Shown here piece after piece: positions 1 to 8,090 of a stretch of DNA of 64,000 nt. This DNA is from Duganella sp. OV510. Its GTDB lineage: Bacteria > Pseudomonadota > Gammaproteobacteria > Burkholderiales > Burkholderiaceae_D. The DNA lies in the NCBI RefSeq assembly GCF_900100205.1, contig NZ_FNEQ01000002.1:310001-374000 (forward strand), read 5' to 3'. The notes under the pieces are model-generated. The model was not told the DNA's origin, ran no database searches, and saw only the letters and a list, made by a program, of their open reading frames with translations. Numbering within the stretch: the first letter of the stretch is position 1; each line of letters starts with the position of its first letter. The position numbers were made by a program, and so were the translations under genes.

Positions 1-354
1 GCGGCCGGCCGCATGCATCCGTGCGTGCTGACCAGCGACGACGGCGCCGTCATCCTCGGCCGCGCCAACCTGCGCCGCATCGAGCGCGCGGCCGGCAGCG
101 GCGAAGTCGGCTACCGCATCGCCCACAGCCATGCACGCCAGGGGCTAGGCAGCCTGGCGCTGGCGCATCTGATGGAAGTGGCGCGCCAGCAGTACGGCCT
201 GCGCATGCTGAACGCGTGGATCTCGCCGCACAACCTCGGTTCGCGGCGCATCCTGGAGAAATGTGGTTTTAGCCGCGACGCCCTGGCGGCGCCGCATGTG
301 GTCCAGGTGAACGGTGCCGCGCACACGTCCCACCTGTACCAGTGTCACCTGTAA
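1..354 (+). CDS. GNAT-family N-acetyltransferase, 5'-truncated by window edge
   Basis: The frame is open from base 1, so the gene probably starts upstream; the ATG at 13 is inside the fold. The visible 113 residues are the C-terminal half of a GNAT domain: a GLGSLAL segment fits the acetyl-CoA pyrophosphate loop, followed by the helix and the terminal NLGSRRILEKCGF motif typical of RimJ/RimL-like acetyltransferases. Such enzymes move an acetyl group from acetyl-CoA to an amine of a protein, antibiotic or small molecule. The substrate cannot be read from this fragment. It converges on dsbA with a 3-base gap. Confidence 0.75.
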   Translation, partial: AAGRMHPCVLTSDDGAVILGRANLRRIERAAGSGEVGYRIAHSHARQGLGSLALAHLMEVARQQYGLRMLNAWISPHNLGSRRILEKCGFSRDALAAPHVVQVNGAAHTSHLYQCHL

Positions 355-357
355 GGC

Positions 358-1023
358 TTACTTCTTGCTGGCGCGCGCCTGCGCCACCAGCGCATCCAGC
401 ACCTGCAGCGTGGCAGCGTTCAGCTGCGCGCGCGGCGTGCCCGGATTGGCGCCATCCACCTGCGACGGCGTGGTCAGATAGCGGCCGTCGACGATGATGG
501 TCGGGGTGCTGTTGACTTCATAGGTGGCCGCCACACGGCCGGCATTCTTCAGGCGGGTGATCACTGCGAACGAATTGTAGGTGGCGGTGAACTTCTCTTT
601 ATCGATGCCGTTCTTGACCGCCCAGTCGATATTGTCGGCGTCCGACTTCAGGCGCTTGCGCTCCACGTGCCAGGTGCTCAGTACCTTGGCGTGCAGCTGC
701 TCTTCCAGCTTCATCGCTTCCAGCGTCAGGAACAGGTGCGCTTCCGGATCGTTCTCGCCGGTCAGCGGCAGGTGGATGCGGCGGAAGGTGATGCCGTCGC
801 CCTGCTTCTTCACCCAGGCCACCATGTCCGCTTCCAGCGCGTAGCAGGCCGGGCAGTGGTACATGAAGAACTCGATCACCTCGACCTTCTTGCCCTGTGC
901 CTGCACCGGCTGCGGGGTTTTCAGGGTGGTGTATTCGGCGCCGTTGCGCGGCGCGGTTGGCGAGGCAAACGCGGTAGCGGCGCACAGGCCGGCCACCACC
1001 AGGGCAATCTTCATCAAACGCAT
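358..1023 (-). CDS. dsbA: Thiol:disulfide interchange protein DsbA, CPAC active site
   Basis: Periplasmic thioredoxin-fold oxidase that donates disulfide bonds to exported proteins and is reoxidised by DsbB. The 221-residue product starts at 1023 with a GGAG Shine-Dalgarno sequence. It has a signal peptide (about residues 1-20, cleavage after AFA), the redox motif C57-P-A-C60 and a cis-proline loop STPT (Pro174). Length fits the DsbA family. The dipeptide between the cysteines is Pro-Ala rather than the Pro-His of Escherichia coli DsbA, which should make it less oxidising, unless this is normal for the lineage. The longer open frame to 1170 runs into the LysR gene and is rejected. It lies 35 bases downstream of that LysR gene on the same strand. 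Confidence 0.9.
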   Translation of the reverse strand: MRLMKIALVVAGLCAATAFASPTAPRNGAEYTTLKTPQPVQAQGKKVEVIEFFMYHCPACYALEADMVAWVKKQGDGITFRRIHLPLTGENDPEAHLFLTLEAMKLEEQLHAKVLSTWHVERKRLKSDADNIDWAVKNGIDKEKFTATYNSFAVITRLKNAGRVAATYEVNSTPTIIVDGRYLTTPSQVDGANPGTPRAQLNAATLQVLDALVAQARASKK

Positions 1024-1058
1024 GTCGGAAACTCCAAAGGTGCAAAAACAGCAGAGTA

Positions 1059-1970
1059 TCACTTCTGCGGCGGGCGCGCCTCCAAACCTGCAATATCCTG
1101 CATCAGCGCGATCAGCCGCCTGGCCCCCAGGCCCTGCGGGCGGTCGTTGGCCCACACCAGGTCGACCCACAGCCGCAGCTCGCTGCTCATGTGTTCAAAG
1201 CGGATGCCCAATAGCTCGCCGCTGTCCATCAGCGGCTGCGCCAGGCGGCGCGGCAGGTAGGCCCAGCCGAGGCCGGCGCGCACCAGGCCCAGCGTGGCCA
1301 GATGGCTGTCGGTGCGCCACAGCTTGCGCGAGATCAGCACGCGCTGATCGGCCTCCTGCACCGCGCGGCTGAAGATGGCGACCTGGCGCAGGTCGACCAG
1401 GTCTTCCAGCCGGAAGCTGCCGTTGCGTTCCAGCGCCAGCGGATGGCGCGGCGAGATCACCGGCACCAGCACCTCGCTGCCCAGCTCCTGGAAGCTTTCG
1501 TGCTCGTCGACGCTGGGTCGCTCGTAGAGCAATGCCAGCTGGGCGGCGCCATCGTGCAGCAGGCGCAGCGCATCGTCCTGCGGCGCCGACAGCACTTCCA
1601 CCTCCAGCGACGGGAACTCCTGCGCCAGCCGCGCCAGCGGATCGCTCCACGGCGCCGACAGCAGCTCCGGCGCCACCGCCAGCGTCAGGCGCCGCTCCAG
1701 TCCCTGATGCAGCGACAGCGCGTGCGCCTGCAGGCGGCGCAGCTGGCCGGCCATCTGCCGAGCCTCCGCCTCCAGCGCCCGCGCCGATTCGGTCGGCCGC
1801 ACCTCGCGCGAACTGCGCTCAAACAGCTCGATGCCCAGTTCCGCCTCCAGGTGGGCGATGGTCATGCTGATCGCCGACGGCACCCTGCCCAGCGCCCGCG
1901 CGGCAGCCGAGAAGGAGCCGTGGTCGAGGACGGCCAGGAAGACCGCGATGTTATCGGATGAAAAAGCCAT
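1059..1970 (-). CDS. LysR-family transcriptional regulator, divergent from PACE efflux gene
   Basis: 303-residue LysR-type regulator. The winged helix-turn-helix occupies roughly residues 5-64 (FLAVLDHGSFSAAARALG, then the recognition helix), and the rest is a LysR substrate-binding domain. I chose the ATG at 1970, the usual LysR N-terminus, over the one at 2015. It is transcribed away from the PACE efflux gene at 2067, with 96 bases between them. In Acinetobacter the LysR regulator AceR activates the divergent PACE gene aceI in response to biocides; the same arrangement suggests, but does not prove, the same role here. Repeated ATCAGAAAAACT boxes in the gap are candidate binding sites. Confidence 0.85.
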   Translation of the reverse strand: MAFSSDNIAVFLAVLDHGSFSAAARALGRVPSAISMTIAHLEAELGIELFERSSREVRPTESARALEAEARQMAGQLRRLQAHALSLHQGLERRLTLAVAPELLSAPWSDPLARLAQEFPSLEVEVLSAPQDDALRLLHDGAAQLALLYERPSVDEHESFQELGSEVLVPVISPRHPLALERNGSFRLEDLVDLRQVAIFSRAVQEADQRVLISRKLWRTDSHLATLGLVRAGLGWAYLPRRLAQPLMDSGELLGIRFEHMSSELRLWVDLVWANDRPQGLGARRLIALMQDIAGLEARPPQK

Positions 1971-1980
1971 GTCAGTTAGC

Positions 1981-2026
1981 CTATCAGAAAAACTGATAGC
2001 TGCCGACTTTTTCAATCAGAAAAACT
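1981..2026. promoter_or_regulatory. Inverted and direct repeats in LysR/PACE divergent promoter region
   Basis: CTATCAG (1981-1987) and CTGATAG (1993-1999) form a perfect inverted repeat around AAAAA. The 12-mer ATCAGAAAAACT occurs at 1983-1994 and again at 2015-2026, 32 bases apart (about three helical turns). This is typical geometry for a LysR tetramer. Assignment to the adjacent LysR protein is inference. Confidence 0.5.
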
Positions 2027-2066
2027 TTCATACCATGTTGAATGTTGTCACAAGAAAGGAACGCTC

Positions 2067-2489
2067 ATGCAAGGTTTGAAACGCAAAATCGTCTACGCCT
2101 CCCTGTTTGAACTGATCGCCATCGGCCTGACCAGCAGCCTGCTGATGTTCGGCGCCGGCCACAATGCCGGCCATGCAGGCGTGGCGGCGGTGGCCTCGTC
2201 AAGCATCGCCTTCATCTGGAACTTCGTCTTCAACTACGCGTTTGAAGCATGGGAAAAGCGCCAGGCCACGCGCGGGCGCAACTGGAAGCGCCGCCTGGCC
2301 CACGCGATCGGCTTCGAGGGCGGACTGGTACTGCTGCTGGTGCCGCTGTTCGCCTGGTGGCTGAATATCTCGCTGTGGGAAGCGCTGCTGCTGGACCTCG
2401 GCCTGCTGCTGTTCTTCATGGTCTACACCTATCTGTTCAGCCTGAGCTTCGACCGCATCTTCGGCCTGCCCGCATCGGCGCAGGGCTGA
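2067..2489 (+). CDS. PACE-family multidrug/biocide efflux transporter
   Basis: 140-residue inner-membrane protein with four predicted helices arranged as two repeated bacterial-transmembrane-pair units, each opening with a KR.. / E..G segment (KRKIVYASLFELIAIG and KRRLAHAIGFEGGLVL). This is the signature of the proteobacterial antimicrobial compound efflux (PACE) family, which exports cationic biocides such as chlorhexidine and polyamines by proton exchange. The conserved glutamates in helices 1 and 3 are present. An AAGGAACGC ribosome-binding site precedes the ATG. Control by the divergent LysR gene is likely from context. Confidence 0.88.
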   Translation: MQGLKRKIVYASLFELIAIGLTSSLLMFGAGHNAGHAGVAAVASSSIAFIWNFVFNYAFEAWEKRQATRGRNWKRRLAHAIGFEGGLVLLLVPLFAWWLNISLWEALLLDLGLLLFFMVYTYLFSLSFDRIFGLPASAQG

Positions 2490-2525
2490 GCTACAATCGA
2501 TGGCAGACGATCACCTGGAGCCCAT

Positions 2526-3824
2526 ATGAAGTTGCAACCGCTTGCTTTCGCAATCCTGACCTTGGCGCTGGGCGCCGCGCGCGCCGAGGGCTTGTCGCCG
2601 GCCGAGCAGAAAATCGTCGCCGAGGTGAAGGCGCATTCAGCGCAGGGACTGGCGCTGCTGGAGCAATCGGTCAACATCAACAGCGGCACCATGAACCACG
2701 AGGGCGTGCGCGCGGTCGGCAAGCTGTTTGGCGAGCAGTTCGCGCAGTTGGGCTTTGCCACACGCTGGTCCGAGATGCCGCCGGCGATGCAGCGCGCCGG
2801 CCACCTGGTCGCCACGCGCGAAGGCAAGCAGGGCAAGCGCTTGCTGCTGATCGGCCATCTGGATACGGTGTTCGAGAAGGACAGCCCGGTACAGCTGTGG
2901 CAACGCATTGGCGACCGCGTGCGCGGCCAGGGCGTCAACGATATGAAGGGCGGCGACGTCATCATCATTGAAGCGCTACGCGCGTTGCATCGCGTCGGCG
3001 CGCTGGATAACACAAGCATTACGGTGGTATTCACCGGCGACGAGGAAAACGCCGGCGAGCCGATTGCGGTCTCGCGCGCGGACATGGTCAACGCCGCCAA
3101 GCGCAGCGACATCGCGCTCGCCTTCGAGGCGACGGTGCGCGACAAGGACGGCCGCGACACCGGCACCATCGGCCGCCGCGCGGCATCGTCGTGGGAATTG
3201 AAAGTCAGTGGCAAGCAGGGGCATTCCAGCGGCATCTTCAGCGACGGCGCCGGCTATGGCGCCATCTACGAGGCGGCGCGGATCATCGATGGCTTCCGCC
3301 AGCAGGTAATCGAACCTGATCTGACTTTCAGCCCTGGCCTGATCGTTGGCGGCACCGATGCCGGCGCCGACGCGCTGGGCACGGCCGGCCAGGCGTCCGG
3401 CAAGAGCAACGTCATCGCCCGCACAGCGACGGTGGAAGGCGACCTGCGCTACCTGAGCTTCGAACAGCGCGACCGCGCGCATGCGAAGATGAAGGCGATC
3501 GTCGCGCAGCACCTGCCAGGCACCAGCGCCAGCATCAGCTTCCGCGATGCCTATCCGCCGATGTCGCCGAGCGCCGGCAACCTGGCGGTATTGAAGGTCT
3601 ATTCGCAAGCCAGCAAGGACGCCGGCCTGGGCGAGATCCCCGCGCTTCCACCGGGCCAGCGCGGCGCCGGCGACGTGCAGTTCGTCGCCCCGCTGCTGGA
3701 CAGCCTGGACGGCCTCGGCGCCACCGGCAACGGCGCCCACTCGCCGGACGAAGACCTGGAAATCGCCTCGATCGAACGCGCCACCATCCGCACCGCCATC
3801 TTGCTCTACCGCCTGACGCGTTAA
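2526..3824 (+). CDS. Exported M20-family zinc metallopeptidase (glutamate carboxypeptidase type)
   Basis: 432 residues with a cleavable signal peptide (about 1-20, LGAARA). The M20 motif GHLDTVF places the first zinc ligand at His111 and the catalytic-site Asp at 113; Asp139 (GVNDMKGG) fits the bridging ligand, and GDEENAG (171-177) carries the general-base and zinc-ligand glutamates. Overall it resembles the carboxypeptidase G2 and ArgE/DapE/CPG2 subgroup that hydrolyses C-terminal glutamate or amino-acyl amide bonds. A periplasmic role in peptide or folate breakdown is plausible; the substrate is not determinable. CTGGAG precedes the start. It stands alone between the PACE gene and the toxin-antitoxin pair. 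Confidence 0.87.
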   Translation: MKLQPLAFAILTLALGAARAEGLSPAEQKIVAEVKAHSAQGLALLEQSVNINSGTMNHEGVRAVGKLFGEQFAQLGFATRWSEMPPAMQRAGHLVATREGKQGKRLLLIGHLDTVFEKDSPVQLWQRIGDRVRGQGVNDMKGGDVIIIEALRALHRVGALDNTSITVVFTGDEENAGEPIAVSRADMVNAAKRSDIALAFEATVRDKDGRDTGTIGRRAASSWELKVSGKQGHSSGIFSDGAGYGAIYEAARIIDGFRQQVIEPDLTFSPGLIVGGTDAGADALGTAGQASGKSNVIARTATVEGDLRYLSFEQRDRAHAKMKAIVAQHLPGTSASISFRDAYPPMSPSAGNLAVLKVYSQASKDAGLGEIPALPPGQRGAGDVQFVAPLLDSLDGLGATGNGAHSPDEDLEIASIERATIRTAILLYRLTR

Positions 3825-3892
3825 GCGGGAGATAGATCAAACTCTGCAAGAGTATCCAGTGCTACCATGGCTGAATCGCGTAGGAGGAAGCC

Positions 3893-4135
3893 ATGACAAC
3901 TGCTTCAGTCAACGAAGACGGCACCGTAACGGTGCCAAAGGAAATCTGCGAAAAACTAGGCATCCATATGGGTGCCTCCGTGGAATTCGTCATCTTTGGC
4001 CGCCAGCTTGAAATGCTAGTTCAAGGAGCAATAGATGCCACCCCGCCTAGCATGCCTTCAAGCGGCTACGGGATGCTAAAGAGCAATCGCCCTCCGGCCC
4101 CTGTGGATTTCGATCCAGCAGCAGTATTGAAATGA
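3893..4135 (+). CDS. AbrB/MazE-type antitoxin (VapB-like)
   Basis: 80-residue protein with an N-terminal SpoVT-AbrB swapped-hairpin DNA-binding domain (ASVNEDGTVTVPKEICEKLGI, then GASVEFVIF) and a short flexible tail rich in Pro and Ser that would wrap the toxin. GGAGGAAGCC gives a strong ribosome-binding site. Its stop overlaps the PIN-domain gene by four bases (ATGA), so the two are translationally coupled, the standard VapBC layout. Codon use and base composition are visibly more AT-rich than the neighbours, consistent with horizontal acquisition. Confidence 0.82.
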   Translation: MTTASVNEDGTVTVPKEICEKLGIHMGASVEFVIFGRQLEMLVQGAIDATPPSMPSSGYGMLKSNRPPAPVDFDPAAVLK

Positions 4136-4551
4136 TGATCGGACTCGATACAAATGTTTTAGCGCGCTACTACGTCATCGATCAGAGCGACGCGGAGGCT
4201 GTGCGTCAGCGGCCCTTGGCACAAAGGCTGATCGAATCAGATAAAAAACTCGCAGTCAGCAAGACCGTGATTCTGGAGCTTGAATGGTTGTTGCGCGGCT
4301 ACTATCAACATGATCGCGCGCAAGTCCTTACTGTGTTGCACCACCTGCTAAGCCGCACTAATGTCCTGATTGAGGACACTCAAACCGTTACTCGCGCACT
4401 AGCCTCGTACAAAAGCGGTGTTGCGTTTGGCGATGCGCTCCATCATGCCAGTTACAGCAACTGCGACAGCATGGCGTCTTTTGATGATCGCAAGTTCGCG
4501 CGGCGGGTAGCGGCTTTGGGATTGCTGCCACCGGTGACCGTGCTGCGCTGA
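4132..4551 (+). CDS. PIN-domain ribonuclease toxin (VapC-like)
   Basis: 139-residue PIN domain. The acidic catalytic set is visible: Asp6 in GLDTNVLAR, the Glu of ILELEWLLRGYY, Asp in FGDALHHA and the late Asp pair in MASFDDRKFARR. VapC toxins are magnesium-dependent ribonucleases, often cleaving initiator tRNA or rRNA, held inactive by their antitoxin. The gene begins within the antitoxin stop codon and all motifs are intact, so the module looks functional. It ends shortly before a terminator shared with the pdh operon on the other strand. The RNA target is unknown. Confidence 0.85.
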   Translation: MMIGLDTNVLARYYVIDQSDAEAVRQRPLAQRLIESDKKLAVSKTVILELEWLLRGYYQHDRAQVLTVLHHLLSRTNVLIEDTQTVTRALASYKSGVAFGDALHHASYSNCDSMASFDDRKFARRVAALGLLPPVTVLR

Positions 4552-4557
4552 GGACGT

Positions 4558-4585
4558 AAAAAAACCGGGAACATGTCCCGGTTTT
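4558..4585 (-). terminator. Rho-independent terminator of the pdh operon
   Basis: The perfect 10-base stem AAAACCGGGA / TCCCGGTTTT (4561-4570 and 4576-4585) has a 5-base loop. On the minus strand it is followed by seven U residues (4564-4558), directly after lpdA. On the plus strand only four U follow, so it may also weakly end the toxin-antitoxin transcript. Confidence 0.85.
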
Positions 4586-4601
4586 GCTGACAACTACCTG
4601 C

Positions 4602-6395
4602 TTAGCGCTTGCGCGGTGGTGGCAGGTCGGTGCAGACGCCTTCGTAGACTTCGGCCGCCATGCCGATCGACTCGCCCAGCGTTGGGTGCGGGTGGATGGT
4701 CTTGCCGATGTCGGTGCCGTCGGCGCCCATTTCGATCGCCAGCGCGATTTCACCAATCATGTCGCCGGCGTGCGTGCCGACCATGGTGCCGCCGATGATG
4801 CGGTGCGTCTCAGCATCGAACAGCAGCTTGGTGAAGCCTTCGGCGCGGCCATTGGCCACAGCGCGGCCGCTCGCCGCCCAAGGGAAGTGACCTTTCTCGA
4901 TCTTGATGCCCTTGGCTTTGGCTTCGTCCTCGGTAATGCCGACCCACGCCACTTCCGGATCGGTGTACGCCACCGATGGAATCACCTTGACGTCGAAGTG
5001 CGACTTCTGGCCGGCCGCAGCTTCCGCCGCCACGTGGCCTTCGTGCACCGCCTTGTGCGCCAGCATCGGCTGGCCCACCAGGTCGCCGATGGCGAAGATG
5101 TTAGGCACGTTGGTGCGCATCTGGCTGTCGACCGGGATGAAGCCGCGATCGGTGACGATCACGCCAGCCTTGTCGGCAGCGATCTTCTTGCCGTTCGGGC
5201 TGCGGCCGACGGCCACCAGCACCAGATCGTAGACCTGCGGCGCAGGCGCTGGCGCGCCGGCTTCTGCGGCTTCAAACGTAACCTTGATACCTTCCGGCAG
5301 CGCTTCAACGCCAACGGTTTTGGTCTTGGTCATGATGTTGTCGAAGCGCGCTTCGTTGTACTTCTGCCAGACCTTGACCGCATCGCGATCCGCGCCTTGC
5401 ATCAGGCCGTCCATCATTTCGACCACGTCGATGCGCGCGCCGAAAGTCGAGTAGACAGTCGCCATTTCCAGGCCGATGATACCGCCGCCGATGACCAGCA
5501 TGCGTTTCGGGATCTGGCGCAGTTCCAGCGCGCCGGTCGAATCGACGATGCGCGGATCTTCCGGCACGAACGGCAGCTTTACCACCGACGAACCAGCAGC
5601 GATGATCGCCTGCTTGAACTGCACCACTTTTTTCGAGCCATCATTGGCGGTGACTTCGATGTGGTTAGCGCTCAGGAACTGGCCGACGCCGGTGACCACT
5701 TGCGTCTTGCGCGCCTTGGCCATGCCGGCCAGACCGTTGGTCATGTTCTTGATGACGCTTTCCTTGTGCTTGCGCACCTGGTCGATGTCGATGGTCGGCT
5801 TGGCGAAGGTCACCCCGGTCTTGGCCATGTGCGAGGTCTCGTCGATCACAGCAGCCACGTGCAGCAGCGCTTTCGACGGGATGCAGCCGACGTTCAGGCA
5901 GACGCCGCCCAGCACATCGTAGCGCTCCACCAGCACCGTGTTCAGGCCCAGGTCGGACGCGCGGAAGGCAGCCGAGTAGCCGCCAGGGCCGGAGCCCAGC
6001 ACCATCATGTCGCAGTCGATGTCGACCTGGCCGGTGTAGCTGCTACCGGCTGGCGCGGCGATCGGTGCGGCTGGAGCCGCAGCGGGTGCCGGCGCTGCGG
6101 CGGCGGACGCCGAAGCAGCAGGCGCCGGCGCGGCAGCGGCAGGAGCGGCGGCGGCTCCGTCGGTGGCTTCCACCACCAGCAGCGCCACGCCTTCCTTGAC
6201 CTTGTCGCCAACCTTGACGCGCACTTCCTTCACCACACCGCTATGCGACGACGGGATTTCCATGCTGGCCTTGTCCGATTCAACGGTAATCAGCGACTGA
6301 TCGACCTTGATCGTATCGCCCACCTTGACCATCACCTCGATCACTTCTACTTCTGCGAAGTCGCCGATATTCGGCACTTTCACTTCTGTGCTCAT
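4602..6395 (-). CDS. lpdA: Dihydrolipoyl dehydrogenase (E3) with N-terminal lipoyl domain
   Basis: FAD enzyme that reoxidises the dihydrolipoyl group of the pyruvate dehydrogenase complex and passes electrons to NAD+. The 597 residues comprise a lipoyl domain (1-78, lipoyl Lys42 in SDKAS), an Ala/Pro linker (about 80-117), an FAD Rossmann motif GSGPGG (134-139), the redox disulfide C166-LNVG-C171, an NAD motif GGGIIG, and a C-terminal HPHPTLGES carrying the catalytic His-Glu pair. An E3 with its own lipoyl domain is common in Betaproteobacteria and Neisseria and about 120 residues longer than the E. coli enzyme. It is the last gene of the operon, nine bases after aceF. Confidence 0.96.
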   Translation of the reverse strand: MSTEVKVPNIGDFAEVEVIEVMVKVGDTIKVDQSLITVESDKASMEIPSSHSGVVKEVRVKVGDKVKEGVALLVVEATDGAAAAPAAAAPAPAASASAAAAPAPAAAPAAPIAAPAGSSYTGQVDIDCDMMVLGSGPGGYSAAFRASDLGLNTVLVERYDVLGGVCLNVGCIPSKALLHVAAVIDETSHMAKTGVTFAKPTIDIDQVRKHKESVIKNMTNGLAGMAKARKTQVVTGVGQFLSANHIEVTANDGSKKVVQFKQAIIAAGSSVVKLPFVPEDPRIVDSTGALELRQIPKRMLVIGGGIIGLEMATVYSTFGARIDVVEMMDGLMQGADRDAVKVWQKYNEARFDNIMTKTKTVGVEALPEGIKVTFEAAEAGAPAPAPQVYDLVLVAVGRSPNGKKIAADKAGVIVTDRGFIPVDSQMRTNVPNIFAIGDLVGQPMLAHKAVHEGHVAAEAAAGQKSHFDVKVIPSVAYTDPEVAWVGITEDEAKAKGIKIEKGHFPWAASGRAVANGRAEGFTKLLFDAETHRIIGGTMVGTHAGDMIGEIALAIEMGADGTDIGKTIHPHPTLGESIGMAAEVYEGVCTDLPPPRKR

Positions 6396-8050
6396 CGTAG
6401 CTCCTTACAGCAGAATTTTGCGCATGTCGCCGAGCACTTCGCTCAGATACACGGAGAAGCGGGCACCCATCGCGCCATCGACCACGCGGTGATCGTAGGA
6501 CAGCGAAGTACCCATCAGCAGGCGAGGCTGGAAGGCCTTGCCATCCCAGACCGGCTTCAGCGATGCCTTGGACAGGCCCAGGATCGCCACTTCCGGCGCA
6601 TTCACGATCGGCGTGAAGTGCGTGCCGCCGATACCGCCCAGCGACGAAATGGTGAAGGTCGCGCCCTGCATGTCGGCCGGTTTCAGCTTGCCTTCGCGTG
6701 CTTGCAGCGACAGCTCGGTCATTTCCTTGGCGATCTGCGTCACCGATTTCTGGTCGGCGTTTTTGATCACTGGCACCACCAGGCCGTTTGGCGTATCCGC
6801 CGCGAAGCCAATGTTGTAGTACTTCTTCAGTATCAGGTTCTCGCCCTTCGCGTCCAGCGACGAATTGAAGGTCGGGAATTTCTTCAGCGCGGCCACCGAT
6901 GCCTTGATGACGAAGGCCAGCATGGTCAGCTTGGTCGCGTCCTTGTTCTTGGCGGTAGCGGCGTTGGATTCAACGCGGAAGGCTTCCAGGTCGGTGATGT
7001 CCGCGTCATCGAATTGCGTGACGTGCGGGATCTGCACCCAGTTGCGGTGCAGGTTAGGACCGGAGATCTTCTTGATGCGCGACAGCGGCAGCAGTTCGGT
7101 TTCACCGAATTTGCTGAAGTCCAGCGACGGCCATGGCAGCACGCTGAAGTTGCCGCCGCCACCGACCGCGCCACCAGCAGCAGCTGGCGAGGCGACGGTG
7201 CCGGCGATCACGCCCTTGACGTAGTTCTGCACGTCGATCTGGGTGATGCGGCCTTTCGCACCGGAGCCTGGCACTTTGCCCAGATCCACGCCCAGTTCGC
7301 GGGCGAACTTGCGGATCGATGGCGAAGCGTGCGCCAGCTTGCCGGTTTGGACCGAGCCTTGCGAGGCAGCCGGCGCAGCAGCGGCAGGCGCTGGCGACGG
7401 TGCTGCGGCAGGCGCAGGCGCCGGTGCGGCAGCAGTGGCTGGCGATGGCGCAGCCGATGCCGGTGCGGCAGCAGCGCTCACCGGACCACCGGTAGCTTCA
7501 ACCACGAACACGATCGAGCCCATGGCAACCTTGTCGCCAACCTTGACTTTGACTTCCTTGACCACGCCGGCGTGCGACGATGGAATCTCCATCGAAGCCT
7601 TGTCCGATTCAACGGTCAGCAGCGACTGGTCGACCTTGATGGTGTCGCCCACCTTGACCATGACTTCGATGACTTCCACTTCCTTGAAGTCGCCGATGTC
7701 CGGCACCTTGATTTCAACCGGGCCGACCGAGGCAGCTGGCGCAGCGGCAGGTGCAGATACAGCGGCTGGCGCAGGCGCCGGTGCAGCGGCGGCCGGGGCA
7801 GCAGCAGGGGCAGCAGCAGCGCCGTCAGCCTCCACCAGCAGCACCAGCGAACCCATGGCAACCTTCTCACCAACCTTCACCTTGATCTCTTTCACCACGC
7901 CGGCGGCGGACGAAGGGATCTCCATGCTGGCCTTATCCGATTCAACGGTGATCAGCGACTGGTCCACCTTGATGGTGTCGCCGACCTTGACCATCACCTC
8001 GATGATCTCAACTTCCTTGAAATCGCCGATATCCGGGACTTTAACTTCCA
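6160..8050 (-). repeat. Three near-identical lipoyl-domain coding repeats in aceF and lpdA
   Basis: The lipoyl domain is encoded three times: about 8050-7815 and 7710-7480 in aceF, and about 6385-6160 in lpdA. Each copy repeats the block from KVPDIGDF through VGDTIKVDQSL to SDKASMEIPSS with very similar codons. The Ala/Pro hinge sequences between them are also repetitive. The span covers the array, not one continuous repeat. The near-identity suggests recent duplication or gene conversion. Confidence 0.8.
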
Positions 8051-8060
8051 CAATGCTCAT
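6405..8060 (-). CDS. aceF: Pyruvate dehydrogenase E2, dihydrolipoamide acetyltransferase
   Basis: Core of the pyruvate dehydrogenase complex; transfers the acetyl group from lipoamide to CoA. The 551 residues comprise two N-terminal lipoyl domains (first lipoyl Lys43; second around residue 155), each followed by a long Ala/Pro hinge, then a peripheral subunit-binding domain (ASPSIRKFARELGVDLGKV) and the catalytic domain ending in DHRVVDG with His524 and Asp528. The two lipoyl domains and the one in LpdA are nearly identical at protein and DNA level. It sits 30 bases after aceE and before lpdA in one transcription unit. Confidence 0.96.
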   Translation of the reverse strand: MSIVEVKVPDIGDFKEVEIIEVMVKVGDTIKVDQSLITVESDKASMEIPSSAAGVVKEIKVKVGEKVAMGSLVLLVEADGAAAAPAAAPAAAAPAPAPAAVSAPAAAPAASVGPVEIKVPDIGDFKEVEVIEVMVKVGDTIKVDQSLLTVESDKASMEIPSSHAGVVKEVKVKVGDKVAMGSIVFVVEATGGPVSAAAAPASAAPSPATAAAPAPAPAAAPSPAPAAAAPAASQGSVQTGKLAHASPSIRKFARELGVDLGKVPGSGAKGRITQIDVQNYVKGVIAGTVASPAAAGGAVGGGGNFSVLPWPSLDFSKFGETELLPLSRIKKISGPNLHRNWVQIPHVTQFDDADITDLEAFRVESNAATAKNKDATKLTMLAFVIKASVAALKKFPTFNSSLDAKGENLILKKYYNIGFAADTPNGLVVPVIKNADQKSVTQIAKEMTELSLQAREGKLKPADMQGATFTISSLGGIGGTHFTPIVNAPEVAILGLSKASLKPVWDGKAFQPRLLMGTSLSYDHRVVDGAMGARFSVYLSEVLGDMRKILL

Positions 8061-8090
8061 AGCGTTTGCTCCGTATTTTTTCTAAGCGGA

